Below are positions 12,386 to 23,792 of a DNA stretch of 64,000 nucleotides, in pieces. Where the stretch lies: the NCBI GenBank assembly GCA_015039465.1, contig MU130299.1, positions 515,942-579,941 on the forward strand. The letters are read 5' to 3'. The position numbers and the translations under genes are program-made. The stretch comes from Phlegmacium glaucopus (taxonomy: Eukaryota; Basidiomycota; Agaricomycetes; Agaricales; Cortinariaceae). The notes under the pieces are model-generated. The model was not told where the DNA came from, did not search any database, and saw nothing but the letters and a program-made list of their open reading frames with translations. How positions within the stretch are numbered: position 1 is the stretch's first letter; every line of letters begins with the position of its first letter.

Positions 12386-13342
12386 ATGACCGCTACCCCT
12401 GTGTCAACCACTGCTAATCTTCTCTACCCTACTGAGCCAGAAGGTAGCGTTCGGGCTTATCAGCGTATTAACGCCGACCCTTTAACCGGAGAGAGACTGA
12501 GGAACTATGGACACGAAGAGAAATCCATAGTCATCGAGAATGTCAGAGGAAAGGAAGACACCGTCTCCCTTGACACTACCGGATTCCAGTTCTACAAGCA
12601 TGTTTCACAGCATACAACATTCACCAGTGATGAAGAGATATGCCGTGAATACTATCCGGAGAGCATCGAGCTCATCAAGAAATTAACTGGTGCCAGCCGG
12701 GTGGAATTGTTTGATCATAGTAAGCATCTACAATCACACATGTTTTGTGTGAGATTTAATGAATTGTGCTATTAGCTATACGACGTCGTCGTCCAGGAGA
12801 GGCCGACGACTCTCCTGACCGTCGTCAACCAGTTGCGCAAGTTCATGTCGATCAGACCGTCGCTTCATCCATCGCTCGAGTTCACAGACATCTCCCCCCA
12901 TCCGATGCTCCAAAACTCCTTGAACGACGCTTCCAGATTATCAACCTCTGGCGACCTATCGCCAATCCTGCTATAGATTGGCCTTTAGCCCTCTGTGATT
13001 ATCAAAGCGTTGATATTAAAAAGGACGTATTTCCAGTAGCTCTTATTTACCCTGAACGCGAGGGTGAAACTATGGGGGTCAAGTATAATGAGAATCACAA
13101 GTGGAAGTACCTTCATGGAATGACACCAGAAGAAATTGTTTTGATTAAATGGTAAGTGCATCCTTGGTTTTCAACTTTCTCGGTTAAGTCTAACTTGTTT
13201 TTTTACCTTTAGCTTTGATTCCATTCAAGATGGGAGTGTTGCCATTTGTACCCCTCATACCGGTTTCAGTGACCCAACAACGCCTGAGGGAACACCCCTT
13301 CGCCAGTCGATTGAACTACGGGCTCTTGTATTTTATGACTGA
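12386..13342 (+). CDS. AsaB-like hydroxylase/desaturase family protein, copy 1
   Basis: Model: join(12386..12719, 12776..13151, 13213..13342), 279 aa. Introns are 56 and 61 nt, both GT-AG. Family landmarks are in the usual order: GFQFYKHVSQHTTF, YYPESIELIKKLTGASRV, FDHTIRRRR across intron 1, VHVDQT, RFQIINLWRPI, DWPLALCDYQSVD, GVKYNENHKWKYL, CFDSIQDG across intron 2, and the C-terminal IELRALVFYD. The length is normal for the AsaB/CmcJ-like group, whose members oxidise or methoxylate secondary metabolites; many remain uncharacterised. The HxD in VHVDQ is a plausible metal ligand set. No biosynthetic cluster partner is adjacent. A 279-aa paralog lies about 5 kb downstream. Confidence 0.9.
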
Positions 13343-14203
13343 TCAAGAAAGTTATTGTGTCTGGCTGTATCCATGTGTAGATTTATTACGAACAGCACTG
13401 TCCAATCCCTGATCGATATTCAACTACATGATATCCCTCTTGCATAGGTTATTGAATACTTTCAAGAACTTACGAGTAGGCTTGATTCCAATATGTTATT
13501 TTGTCACTACTGTCCATTGCGCAAAAACTTGACAAGTGCCTTTGGGACGACTTAGCAGCATTGGCTTGACTTGAAAGACGCCACCGCGCATAGTTTGTTG
13601 TTGGAATCTAGTTGCAACTCTGCACGCCAGGGCTTGTTTGTGCACATGGTATTAGTTACTGGCCAGGCGTGATCGCGTGAAGTAGCACACTGACGTTGGA
13701 GTAGGCCGGGGGCCCGGGGCGGCCAAGGTAGGTGGCTCGTAGAGACTCGGAGTAGCTCTAAGCTTAGCTAAATAGATAAACGCGGTCACATGATATTATA
13801 GCTATCTAATCTAATCTATCTAAGTTAATCCTAGTTTTTATTGTTATTTTCTATAGAATAAAAATAAGAACGCAAGCGCACTCCCCCTGCTCTAGCCTCG
13901 CACCCTATGTTCGTCTCTTGCCTCCCTTTGCCCTTTGTACAATCGAACAAAGGGTGTGAGGCTAGAGCAGAGGTGAACATAGGGCAAAGGGGGCTAGAGG
14001 TAGCCTCGTTTTAGAGTCTAATAAATCCCAGTTAAATGCGGGTTGATGTCGAGCGATCTCGGCGCGACGCGTCCAACATATCGACGCCGACACTTTGATT
14101 ACTTAAACCCAGTTATTGCTACAACTGGACTCTAAGTCCTGACTACACTGCTAATACACTTTATCTGAGTTGAATCCTTTCCCATTATTCATAATCATGT
14201 GTC
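13343..14203. repeat. Hairpin-rich, possibly element-derived spacer
   Basis: An imperfect inverted repeat pairs 13887-13906 with 13951-13970 (20 bp, one C/T mismatch), and further short pairings overlap it. Outside it, 13601-13618 is about 70% complementary to 14118-14135, with all mismatches transitions. This could be a degraded TIR element of about 535 bp, but no target-site duplication is evident and no ORF is inside. Composition is GC-rich around 13705-13725, unlike its flanks. Confidence 0.3.
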
Positions 14204-15628
14204 TTATACATAAGCTTCAGGTGCCAGTGGAATTGTCGATTGCTCGTGCGTCATAGCAATGCTGTCGTGCGAAGAATCGTGCGCAACAAATACGGGGGGT
14301 CTTCGAATCGGAGCCATATCTGTGTTGGACGCTAACGATGATGAAAGATCGCTCGATCCAGATTCCTTTTGGGAAAATACTATGCGACTGTTTAAGACGA
14401 CCATCATGGTGCAGGAGTACAAATTTCCGAGTATTGCGGAGCTGGTTTGGTATGTTAGTTGATGGCCTGGCAGGACGAACAGGACGAGGTTGGTGATTGC
14501 GACTGCGGCTGTAGAAGTTGAAACTATCATCAGACTCCGGCGTAGGTCAAACAACGAAAGCGATTCTGACCAGTCAATGTCCCCGTGCCAACGATCAACC
14601 GCGTGAGTCTTTGGATTATCCGTTGAGTCGGTTTCCAATTCGTTCTCCATCTGGAAAGCTGGAGTATCAAAGCTTAGACAGCAAAAAAAAAACAGATGAA
14701 ATGCGAAGCATACATAGTAAGTCATAGAAGCTGCAATTATTATATCGCACATGGCACTAGCACCATTCCAGATCTGTAAATTTGGGGTTCATAAGATTGC
14801 GAAATGCGCCGGAGTCTTGGAGCACATACACCAGTGGCTATATTTATCTGCAGCACCTCAACATTGGAGGAGAAAGAAGGGATCATGTGAGCAATTACAC
14901 CCTCTGCAATTCCTCCTCCTAATGAGACCACAGCAAACTATGCAAATAAGAATAAATCAATGAAGATGCATGAAGACCAAAATTTACCAAAACAACGACC
15001 ACTGCGACGACATAAGACTCTGATAACAACTTGATTCTGTATGCATAGAAGATTTGGACCACGAACCCCACTAATTTTTAACTTGTATGCAAGCGAACGA
15101 CAGTGACCAAAAAAAAAGGATGATACGTACCAATAGAACTTAGTATCGGCGCGGCAAACCAGAGGAGGCCTGTTTGATCGAAGGCCTCAAAATTTCCAAA
15201 ACCAGCAGCAAATTCTTTGAACGCCATTTTCGAATATAAAATCGTTTGAACCAATTCAGCAGCAAATACTGCGTAGACCAAGGCCTTCCTTTGAAAAGGA
15301 TCAGTCGACAAGGCCAGGTAATAGACATCTGAACAAATATTATATATTCTAGTGATTTGGGGCGCTGGCCGACAAAGTAGAAGTTGCTTACTCACAGACT
15401 TGGACAGAAAGCACCCCAAATAAGCCCCATTTCAGAAGGTATCCGATAAGCTTTTGGCAAAAGGGTTAGTGAAGTCAGTGATGACTCAAAAAAATGCTTA
15501 CTAAAGGTCCAGCTCTACACAAACACGAGATAAGTTCATTTTAGTTGAGTGGTATCGTTTGGGAAAAAATAGGGGACGTGCATCGCGCCCATGTCTGGGG
15601 GAATGTCTGGGGGCAGTAATGTCGACAT
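14204..15628 (-). CDS. DUF6534 multi-pass membrane protein
   Basis: Model: complement(join(14204..14523, 14571..14658, 14714..14773, 14830..14937, 14988..15070, 15131..15328, 15396..15450, 15502..15514, 15582..15628)), nine exons, 323 aa. The order of segments matches the DUF6534 family: PPDMGAIAGPLLIGYLLKWG, VQVYVYYLALSTD, FVVQIFYAYRIKLL, SLGGGIAEG, ASAMCDIIIAASMTYY, RLTRLIVGTGTLT, then AILGNLYSCTMMVVLNSRI. About seven hydrophobic segments are expected, as in related fungal integral membrane proteins of unknown role. Exon 2 is only 13 nt and intron 1 appears to start with GC. A 47-nt intron (14524-14570) is needed to join the two C-terminal reading frames. TATA-like sequence lies about 50 bp upstream. 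Confidence 0.85.
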
Positions 15629-17639
15629 GATGTGAAGGGGAGAGGGGATAATCGTCGACAAAGAAATTTTGAGGTTCCTATTTATAAGGTTAGTGCTATC
15701 GCCTAAGGACATATGGTTTCATCAAGAGAATCCGGCTGGATGTCGAAAATAAACCGCTTAAATCAGGCCGTCCGTCGCCGTTCGAGCAGTGCACACTGCA
15801 ATAACATTGCTTTTAGTTTTCAGTCCGCCACCTTCCGCTCCGCCACCCCCCTTGGGTTTCATGCTATGCATGGTACAATAGGCCTATTTTAGTAAGGCGT
15901 TATTAGAACGATCTCAACGACTCAACGCTCCGTGGGTATAGATCCAAGGAGCTCGATGTATTTGAACACTCAGAAATACTTCAGAAATGTAGCAACTTGT
16001 CCTCCTTATTTTTAGACTAGTCTGGCTGGTTCTTAATCATTGATCAGAGTCTGATTGTACCAAAGATCCACACACCATCAAATGCATCACAACCGCCACG
16101 AGTCCGCCACGCTGAGCACCGTCACCTAGCCAATATCCGTCGTGATTTTGTGCCTGGGCCAGTCTGGCAGGAGTGGGTGTGCGTAGATGTATAATACTAA
16201 GAATCATACTATATGATTAGGGCATTATTTACACCTTTTTCGTCGTCACCATGATGTCGTTGGGCAAAAGATATTTCAGAGTCCGATGCCGTCTCACTTG
16301 CCGGGATCTTATCTTGATCAGTACATTTCTCAGAAATAGGAGGAAATAGGGTACTGATAGGTTGCAGAGAGCGAGATTTTCACAAATATTCTCTCATCAA
16401 TGCTGAGTGATCCAACAGGCCTTTATCAGGCTCTAAACATCGCTCAAACGCCTTTGCGAAGGACCCAATGCAACCCTTGTGCAACCCCTGCCTTCCAGAA
16501 CATCTGCACAGTCCAGCCTAACTACTGTGGACAGTCGACACCTCCTGGACATTAAACCCAGGGACTCCGGTTGATTATTTATATCCCTACCTATGGTCAT
16601 ATGCCATATCCCAAGTACAGACTTATGTGAATCATCGGGCGCTTGATGGCAGTTGATGCTCTCATGTGCGTTGCCACGAAGACGGCCATCAATCGGAGTA
16701 AACCTTTTGTGGCGGTGTCGCATCAGCGGCTTGTCGTAGCGGCCCGGGTCTCTTAGGGGTTTGTTGCAAGGCAGCCTAGTATGTTCGGCTCCTAACTGGC
16801 GATCTACGGTCGCTTCGGTCAAGATGACTTTTCGTGTCGTCCTTCGGAATAGGCTCAACCTAATCCCCTCTCATTCGTGAGAGGGGCTTATAACAAGGTA
16901 GCGGTTTCATCAGGGCAGTGTCAAGTTTTCAGTAATGAATTTATGCTGTTGAATCAAGTGACTTTTGAGTGCTACTTATTAGACATATTATCATCTATAA
17001 CATAATACCTATCCAAAAACCAAATTTTCTCATTTTTAGAGGTTGCTGGAGTGAAAAGAAATGGGATGAAAAACATGGTCTCATTTCGTGCTAATTTTGT
17101 GACTCGCGATCAACAGGTTGGTCACATCAGTCCGAAGCGGCAGGCTCAAGTTGGGCTCAAGCTCACCCAGCACTGCACCACATATCTCCCTTCAGGTCTC
17201 CTACGCGTCCTGGTCAGGAGCCTCGAGATGAGAAGGTTGTTCAAGAATTTTTGCGAAGGATGCGATGGTGTCACGGAATTATTACATGCATTTTTTCGAC
17301 GGCAGGGTGTGCTGAATGGGCTAGGAAGTTGTGGGGTTTTGGTTGAATTAAGCACGGGCTCAGAGGGTCTGTCAGCTGCAGGAGTTGTCTCTGGGTTCCC
17401 TGAATGCCCATACCGTCGAGCTCGAGAATAATTTCGGGTTTGTCACGCTGATAAGACCGGCAACTAAAGGTTTGTATTGAAATTTGATCAAGACTACAAT
17501 TTGATATCTGATGGTAGCGCCCTCCCATGTGACGGACTTTGTTACAAGACTACCCTTGGGAAGGCCCTTCATGATCATTCGTCTGTTATGTAAAGAAATC
17601 TATTTCTATCTGTAGAAACATATAGAACCCTAGAATACA
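15629..17639. other. Intergenic region with hairpin
   Basis: No supported gene. A perfect 9-bp stem with TTCG loop occurs at 16865-16886 and is followed by CTTATAA. GC-rich, CpG-rich sequence at 16430-16860 contains a 141-codon minus ORF with no recognisable motif. The ORF at 17051-17431 (+) also lacks any family signal. The region could contain an old transposon but shows no coding domain. Confidence 0.35.
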
Positions 17640-17899
17640 TAATTACGAGTCCCCTTTAGGGGCTCGTTCTTATAAGCGGATGCGGCTTTCAAAGGTAACG
17701 CAAGACTTGCCGGTAACTTCCGTGATTGCACGTGTTGATCAACTTGATGGTGATGGCCTTGTTTGCCGCGCGAAAACAATTTACTCACTGCTATCCCAAG
17801 AAACTCAATGCTCACGAAGACGTTATAAAAATACCAGTATAATTTCATTTCAAGGGACTTGTATATGCCACGTGGAGCGATGGCCCTCACCCACAAGTT
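17640..17899 (+). repeat. Dispersed 260-bp repeat with 5' hairpin, copy 1
   Basis: The sequence from 17640 to 17899 matches 56789-57051 with high identity and small indels. It begins with a hairpin (ACGAG, bulged T, CCCC, loop TTTA, GGGGCTCGT; 17645-17667) followed by TCTTATAAG, contains a CACGTG box, and ends at CCCACAAGTT. No ORF is conserved between the copies, so it is likely a non-coding mobile repeat of unknown class. Confidence 0.65.
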
Positions 17900-18073
17900 G
17901 AGTGCACAGTACATGGTGAGCTGTCACCAGTAACTCGCCCGGGCCACTACGGCCCCATCCGTATGCATTGGTCGCCATAGAGCAGCGTCCTATCATCAAC
18001 CGCTCTCTGACGGCTGCAGATATCGGATGGACTCACAAAGTTGTCAAAAGGTTGCAGCCCGGATGTCAAGCAC

Positions 18074-18168
18074 TGACTCAGAACCAGCTCGGTGACCTCG
18101 GTCGGCAGAACTAGAAACTAAGATTCTGTGAAAATAAAATCAGTCTGGACCCAGGCTTCTATATATAT
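18074..18168 (+). promoter_or_regulatory. Promoter of AsaB-like gene 2: bZIP-type site and TATA
   Basis: TGACTCA lies at 18074-18080 and TATATATAT at 18160-18168, about 70 bp before the start codon. The intervening GATTCTGTGAAAAT is shared with the promoter of the paralog at 12386. The remaining upstream sequence has diverged, which suggests selection on these elements. Confidence 0.5.
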
Positions 18169-18238
18169 GTGAGAACGTTCTTCCACAAAAAGATTCACAC
18201 ATGGTTATTGTAGCCAACTCCGCATCTATACGTTTGCG

Positions 18239-19200
18239 ATGACCGCCACCCCCGTTTCAACTATTGCTAATCTTCTCTATCTCACTGAACCGGAGGGCGG
18301 CGTCCGGGCTTATCAGCACATCAATGCTGACCCTTTAACTGGAGAGAGAAAGAAGAATTTTGGACGCGAAGAGAAATCCTTAGTCATCGAGAATATCAGA
18401 GGAAAGGAAGACACCGTCTCCCTCGACACTACCGGATTCCAGTTCTACAAACACACTTCGAAGCATACAACATTCACCGATGATGAAGAGATATTCCGTG
18501 AATACTATCCGGAGAGCATCGAGCTCATCAAGAAATTGGCAGGTGCCAGCCGGGTGGAACTGTTTGATCATAGTAAGCATCTAACGATCACACACATGTT
18601 TTGTCCTGAGATTTTAAATGAATTGTGCTATTAGCCATACGTCGTCGTCGTCCAGGAGAGGCCGACGACTCTCCTGACCGTCGTCAACCGGTTACGCAAG
18701 TTCACGTCGATCAGACCACTGCCTCAGCGATCGCTCGAGTTCACAGACATCTCCCCCCATCCGATGCTCCAAAACTCCTTGAACGGCGCTTCCAGATCAT
18801 CAACCTCTGGCGACCTATCGCCAATCCTGCTATAGATTGGCCTTTAGCCCTCTGTGATTATCAAAGTGTTGATATTAAAAAGGACGTATTTCCAGTAGCT
18901 CTTATTTACCCTGAACGCGAAGGCGAAACGCTGGGAGTCAAGTATAATGAGAATCACAAGTGGAAGTACCTTCATGGGATGACACCAGAAGAAATTGTTT
19001 TGATTAAATGGCAAGTGCATCCTTTGGTTTTTTGACTTTCTCGGTTAAGTCTTGACTTTTATACCTTTAGTTTTGATTCCATTCAAGATGGGAGTGTTGC
19101 CATTTGTACCCCTCATACTGGTTTCAGTGATCCAACAACTCCTGAGGGAACACCCCTTCGCCAGTCAATTGAACTCAGGGCCCTTGTATTTTATGATTGA
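18239..19200 (+). CDS. AsaB-like hydroxylase/desaturase family protein, copy 2
   Basis: Model: join(18239..18572, 18635..19010, 19071..19200), 279 aa, the same exon lengths as copy 1 (334, 376, 130 nt). All family landmarks are kept: YYPESIELIKKLAGASRV, FDHTIRRRR, VHVDQT, NLWRPIANPAIDWPLALC, GVKYNENHKWKYL and IELRALVFYD. The second intron begins with GC (GCAAGT), whereas the equivalent intron in copy 1 begins with GTAAGT. GC-AG introns are spliced efficiently when the rest of the donor matches consensus, as here. Differences are concentrated in the N-terminal 70 residues. Function is as for copy 1: an oxidation-type step on an unknown metabolite, inferred from family only. Confidence 0.9.
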
Positions 19201-19891
19201 GAAAGTTGGATATGTTATTGGATGAATTGATGTAACAATTCTATGCACATACTTCCAGGTCCCAGGTTGGCAATGGTACCAAATTTATTCTTTTGTAGGT
19301 GGTGTGTCTTTGTGCTGCGTCTGGATGCAACAGAGTCTCTACTTTGTAGTTAATTGCCTAAGATACAGTCTGTTATGGTGGTGAGACGTGAGGGTAAAAG
19401 CCTGAGGGGGGAAGACTGGGGAAGAGCTTTTCGCCGCGACAGCCGCCCCTATCAGTGATGTAAAACCGAGATGAGCTGGGACGGCGGGTGGGTCTGAAGC
19501 CATATGGAGCTCTTTCGCGAATCTGGCTTTTCACAGGATGGAGCTATTGAGGCTGACGGAGGGGAAAAAATGCAGGGGAGTTGGATGCTGTGTATAGCGG
19601 TGGGTGGGGAAAGAAAAGGACCTTAACTCAGGTGTTTGATGATGTCAAGCTTAGCTAATCGAGACTGCCTTCACTTACGACTCTTTGGGCGGTCGAAACT
19701 CTAAGCGCTCTAACCCTAATCTCATTCTTCGAGCGTGACAGATTATCAATCTATGTATTGTAGGATCGGGTTATGCAAAAAAAAACAGACTATGCAAATA
19801 TTGGATGCAGGATATCGGAATGAGTGGTGGTAATTCAGAGCTTGGAAAAACAAAACAAAACAGGACTTGACACAGGAAGAGAAAAGGAGTT
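19201..19891. other. Intergenic spacer between convergent genes
   Basis: This is the 3' flank of the AsaB-like gene and of the stomatin-like gene (minus strand). I see no ORF with coding character and no repeat. Confidence 0.5.
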
Positions 19892-21506
19892 TTATACGAG
19901 AGCACCCTCAACGCGCCTTGGGTTCGATCTAGTCGCCTCCATACCGGCCTTGACATGTTGGGCATAATCGACATTAAAAGCCTCGTTCGCAGACCCCATT
20001 GCAGCCTTATCACCAAAGAAATAAGTTGAATTACTCTTACTCTCAGCAATGGCTCTGAGCTGCTCTAGCCGTTTCAGCTCAACGAGCGTAGACAATGCAG
20101 CTTGTCGGTGTTCTGGCCGGATATCATCTTTGTTTGGTGCCAAGGATTGTGCGATATGGTCTACTTGTTGGGCGATAGCGGAAGCTTCCATCAAGGCTTG
20201 TTGTTGGCTTAGAAAAGTAGGTCTATTAGTTTGCTACTTGGACCTGTAAGCAATATTGTATAGCTTACCGCGCCTCGGCTTCCCTCACCACCGTTTTGTA
20301 TTTCGCGTCGGCCTCGTTCGATTTGGCTTCAAGCTAAAACGAGCCGTCAATTGCTTAGTACAGAGGACAAATTCGCCATTCAAAGTAAAAGGCTTACATG
20401 ACCTTCACTCTCCAGAATGACGCGTTGTTTCTGACCTTCAGCTACATTAATTTGAGCTTGGGTATCCAAGAGTTGCTTCCTCCTATTCCGCTCCGCTTCC
20501 ATCTGAAGCTCTAGTTGACGCTGAACAAAGACATAGTGTATAAAAATTATAATCGTCCGGTAGACAAAGAATGATGCAAAACGAACCTCTACTTCGCGAT
20601 TGGCCGGTTGGAATGTTTGGATTTCGAATCTGGTACATTCAACTCCCCAATTCTATGAATGATCTTCAGTTTTTTTTTGCCCAAGAAAAAAATACGAAAG
20701 ATGAAAAAAGGAAGGCTTACGGTTATAGAACTTCCAATCACGATATTAAGCTGTTTATTGAGCTCGTTTCTGTCAGCGATGACCTGTTGAAACAATGATA
20801 CTCCTTTGAGCAATGAAGCGAGGAAAATAAAAATAACGTACTTGATCGTAGGTAAAGGTTCCAAGAACCGACCTCACGGCAGACATTCCCGTATTTTTGA
20901 CATTTTGTTCGACTTCAGATACCTCAAAGCATGCCTGGAAACCCTCAGTAACTATCGCCTCGCAGTATCAAATAGACTAAATAACCCACCTTGTACCCAT
21001 CATATATACGGTAGAAAAGAGACCCCGAACACAGGACAGGGACCTGGTAATGCAGAATTAAATTTAAGAGAAGAAACTGACAAGACTTTAGAAGGCACAT
21101 TATCGGCAGTGTATCCCGGAAGCTGTCATTTTGTTTTGTTGAATACTTAGAATTTATAGTCAAATGAAACGTTGTAGACGTACATTTGGAATAGATATTG
21201 AAGATTCCCGGAGGTCAAGCCGTGAAACTTGGTGGTAAAAAGGTATTTTAATGTTTAGTCCAGGTGTTAACCGGACGGGATTCCGTCCTAGACTGTGAAA
21301 ATGTTAGAATATACTGCGTTGATATGAAACTGAACTCACCTTAATCGCCAGCCTTCATGACCTTGCTCGATGATGGTTAAGAAATTCCGTCGCAGAAGTG
21401 GTGCGCTCAATGTCGGTGACGTTATTCGTGAGGAAATGTTTCTACTAGCCAACGTTCTTGTTGCCGATGTGGCAGAGCGTTGCAGAGCGTTAAGAGTCGC
21501 GGACAT
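19892..21506 (-). CDS. Mitochondrial stomatin-like protein (SPFH/band 7)
   Basis: Model: complement(join(19892..20207, 20269..20333, 20398..20520, 20587..20652, 20721..20783, 20842..20934, 20990..21043, 21099..21122, 21184..21292, 21340..21506)), ten exons, 359 aa, all junctions in phase. The first about 48 residues are rich in Arg, Ser, Thr and Ala without acidic residues, a typical mitochondrial presequence. The SPFH domain follows: NFLTIIEQGHEGWRL, GRNPVRLTPGLNIKIPFYHQ, VPVLCSGSLFYRI, VEQNVKNTGMSAVRSVLG, IADRNELNKQLN, WGVECTRFEIQTFQPANREV. The C-terminal half is coiled-coil (ELQMEAERNRRKQLLDTQAQ). It resembles animal SLP-2, which organises inner-membrane microdomains. Exon 3 has only 24 nt. 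It is transcribed divergently from ULA1. Confidence 0.92.
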
Positions 21507-21859
21507 AAGGATATGATGTGGGCTGAGCCTTGGAGTTCCTAGACGGCTTTATGTATGTGGCCGAAGCCATCGTTCGAACAATTCATTTGCAGCTGCCGAA
21601 AGACGACGCGTCCTGTCCATCAATGATACGAAAGATGCCGGCTGGCAATTTCACACTCCGGCCCTTACGGGTCCCCAGAGGCAATCTCATTGTTTCATTG
21701 AGGGCAGCATAGAGAACAGAATAGAGAGTTGCAGGGTTTATTATAATTCTAACTGCCGTCAGTTGCCACAAAAGTCTGTGATCGCTGGTGCTTGGTAACA
21801 AATGTAACACCCTAGAACCATCACTCCGACGTAGGACGCGTCTACGAGAAGCCATAACA
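21507..21859. promoter_or_regulatory. Bidirectional promoter between stomatin-like gene and ULA1
   Basis: The 353-bp gap separates two divergent start codons (21506 minus, 21860 plus), so both promoters must lie here or overlap. No clear TATA box is seen in either direction, as is common for housekeeping genes. No other feature was found. Confidence 0.6.
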
Positions 21860-23792
21860 ATGATCATTGAATCAACTGATATCGAAGCATATACGACCGC
21901 AATCGTAACTGAGTAAGTCAAGAGGAACTACAAGTAATCCCCGATAACCTTTCTAATGTTGTTGCCAGAGCAGCTCCCGATAGTAAGACAAGACGATATG
22001 ATCGTCAGCTTCGGTATGTTAGATTTTTTTTTGGGAATAATGAATTATAACACAAATTGGTTACACATGATTTTCACAGTCTCTGGGCAGCCTCAGGCCA
22101 GAACGCACTCGAATCAGCTCATATCCTCGTCATCTCTGCAAGCGCTACATGTACATCAGTCCTCAAAAACCTCGTTCTTCCTGGTATCGGGAAATTTACT
22201 ATTCTGGACCCATTAGAAGTAACACCAGAAGATGCTGGCAACAACTTTTTCCTCGAAGGTCCATCTAGTATCGGTAAATCGCGTGCGGAGGAGGCTGTCA
22301 GGCTTCTAGGAGAGTTGAACGAAGGTGTAGAAGGAAAGGCGGATGTCAGGAGTCTGGAAGACCTTCTTTCCAAAGACAAGGAATGGTTCGGCAAGTTTAC
22401 GATCGTGATCACGCATAACTTGGATGAAGGTTCTCTACAGAAATTGTCAAAACTGCTGTGGGATGATCACACCTATCCATCCCTTCTGGTCATTCGATCG
22501 GCTGGTTTTTTGGCAGAGTTTTATCTGCAATTTCATGAACATGACAGTGGGTTTTTGGTCGAAACGGAATCGAGTTTTTTTCTTTCTAATGTTATCTTGC
22601 TAGTCGTCGAAAGTCATCCAGATACTGCGCCTTCGTTGCGGATCGACAAACCATTTCCTACTCTGGTGGACTATGCCCTGTCGATTGATTTTGAGAATAT
22701 GGATATCACCGATCATGGCCATATCCCTTATGTTGTCATTCTAGTTCGGGTTCTTGAAGATTGGAAGAAAGCGGTGAGCCATCTGTACCTTGTCTGTACA
22801 CCAAAATCATCCAAATTAAAAAATTCTCTCAAAAGCATAATGGATCACCTCCGTCCACATATGCTGAAAAGCAAGAGTTCAAGAAGATCGTTCGCGATAT
22901 GAGGAAGAAATCCGATGAGGAGAACTTCGAAGAAGCAGAAGCTCAAGCTTATCGCTGCTGGACGCCGACAGTCATTCCCTCTGAAGTCACAGAGATCTTT
23001 AACGACCAAAATGTCGTAAAACGTCAACCATCCTCCCCGCCATTCTGCCATCTCGCTGCTGCTTTGCACTCGTACACCAAACATCAGCCACCTTACACGC
23101 TTCCGCTTTCGAGTACTCTCCCTGACATGAAGTCGAACACGACCTACTATATCGAACTGCAAAACCTTTACAAGAAACGTGCGGAAGAGGAGAAAGAGAT
23201 TCTAAAGTCTTATATTCAAGTACCAGGCATCAAAGATGACTTTGTCGATCTATTCGTAAAGAATTCGCATGGCATCAGAATGTTAAGAGGGAAACAATGG
23301 GGTCAACTGGATGCCGATCCTCAAGCTTTGGGTAAAAGCCATTCAGTATCATTTTGCTTCCTCAAAGCTGAGCATCTTTAGCGGCCGCAATCGAGACTTC
23401 ACCGAAGCAACTTGCCATCCATCTTGCATTGAGTGCTTACGCCTCGGTATCGAAGAAACAGCAACCCAATGCCCCTCTGGCATTGACGGTAGAATCACTC
23501 ACAGCTGAAGCACAGGCTTTACTTCCACCTGGTACAACGCTACCTGAGGAATTCGACTACGCTGTTGGGGAAGTGTACGTATTACTTCTGTCTCCAACCC
23601 CACTTATTCTACTACTGATGCTGGGTTTCTCTATATAGCGTTCGTGCCCCCAATGCAGATCTGCCCAACACTGCTGCTTTCCTTGGAGGTCTCGTAGCGC
23701 AGGAAATAATCAAGATGATCACCCACCAGTATATCCCTATCAACGGATTCTGCGTTATAGACTTGGTTGAGAGCTGGACTGGATCGTTGTAG
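21860..23792 (+). CDS. ULA1: NEDD8-activating enzyme E1 regulatory subunit (ULA1/APP-BP1)
   Basis: Model: join(21860..21912, 21969..22013, 22080..22773, 22836..23331, 23382..23574, 23639..23792), six exons, 544 aa, close to the usual 520-540. Recognisable segments: APDSKTRRYDRQLRLW at the N-terminus, then SATCTSVLKNLVLPGIG, FTILDPLEVTPEDAGNNFFL, HIPYVVILVRVLEDWKK, SPPSTYAEKQEFK and a C-terminal GGLVAQEIIKMIT. This is the ThiF-fold half of the heterodimer (with UBA3) that adenylates NEDD8 for cullin neddylation. As expected for the regulatory subunit, no catalytic-cysteine adenylation signature is evident. Exon 1 (53 nt) was placed from a weak but in-phase GTAAGT donor and should be checked. 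Confidence 0.93.

Noticed and set aside
16433..16858. 141-codon minus-strand ORF
   Set aside because: Arg/Cys/His-rich composition without any family motif, in a probable repeat-derived segment.
16865..16886. Hairpin as a Helitron 3' end
   Set aside because: The stem is followed by CTTA rather than the CTRR terminus, and no 5' TC end or Rep/helicase sequence is seen.
17051..17431. 126-codon plus-strand ORF
   Set aside because: No homologous pattern, and the opposite strand has equally long ORFs, which suggests chance.
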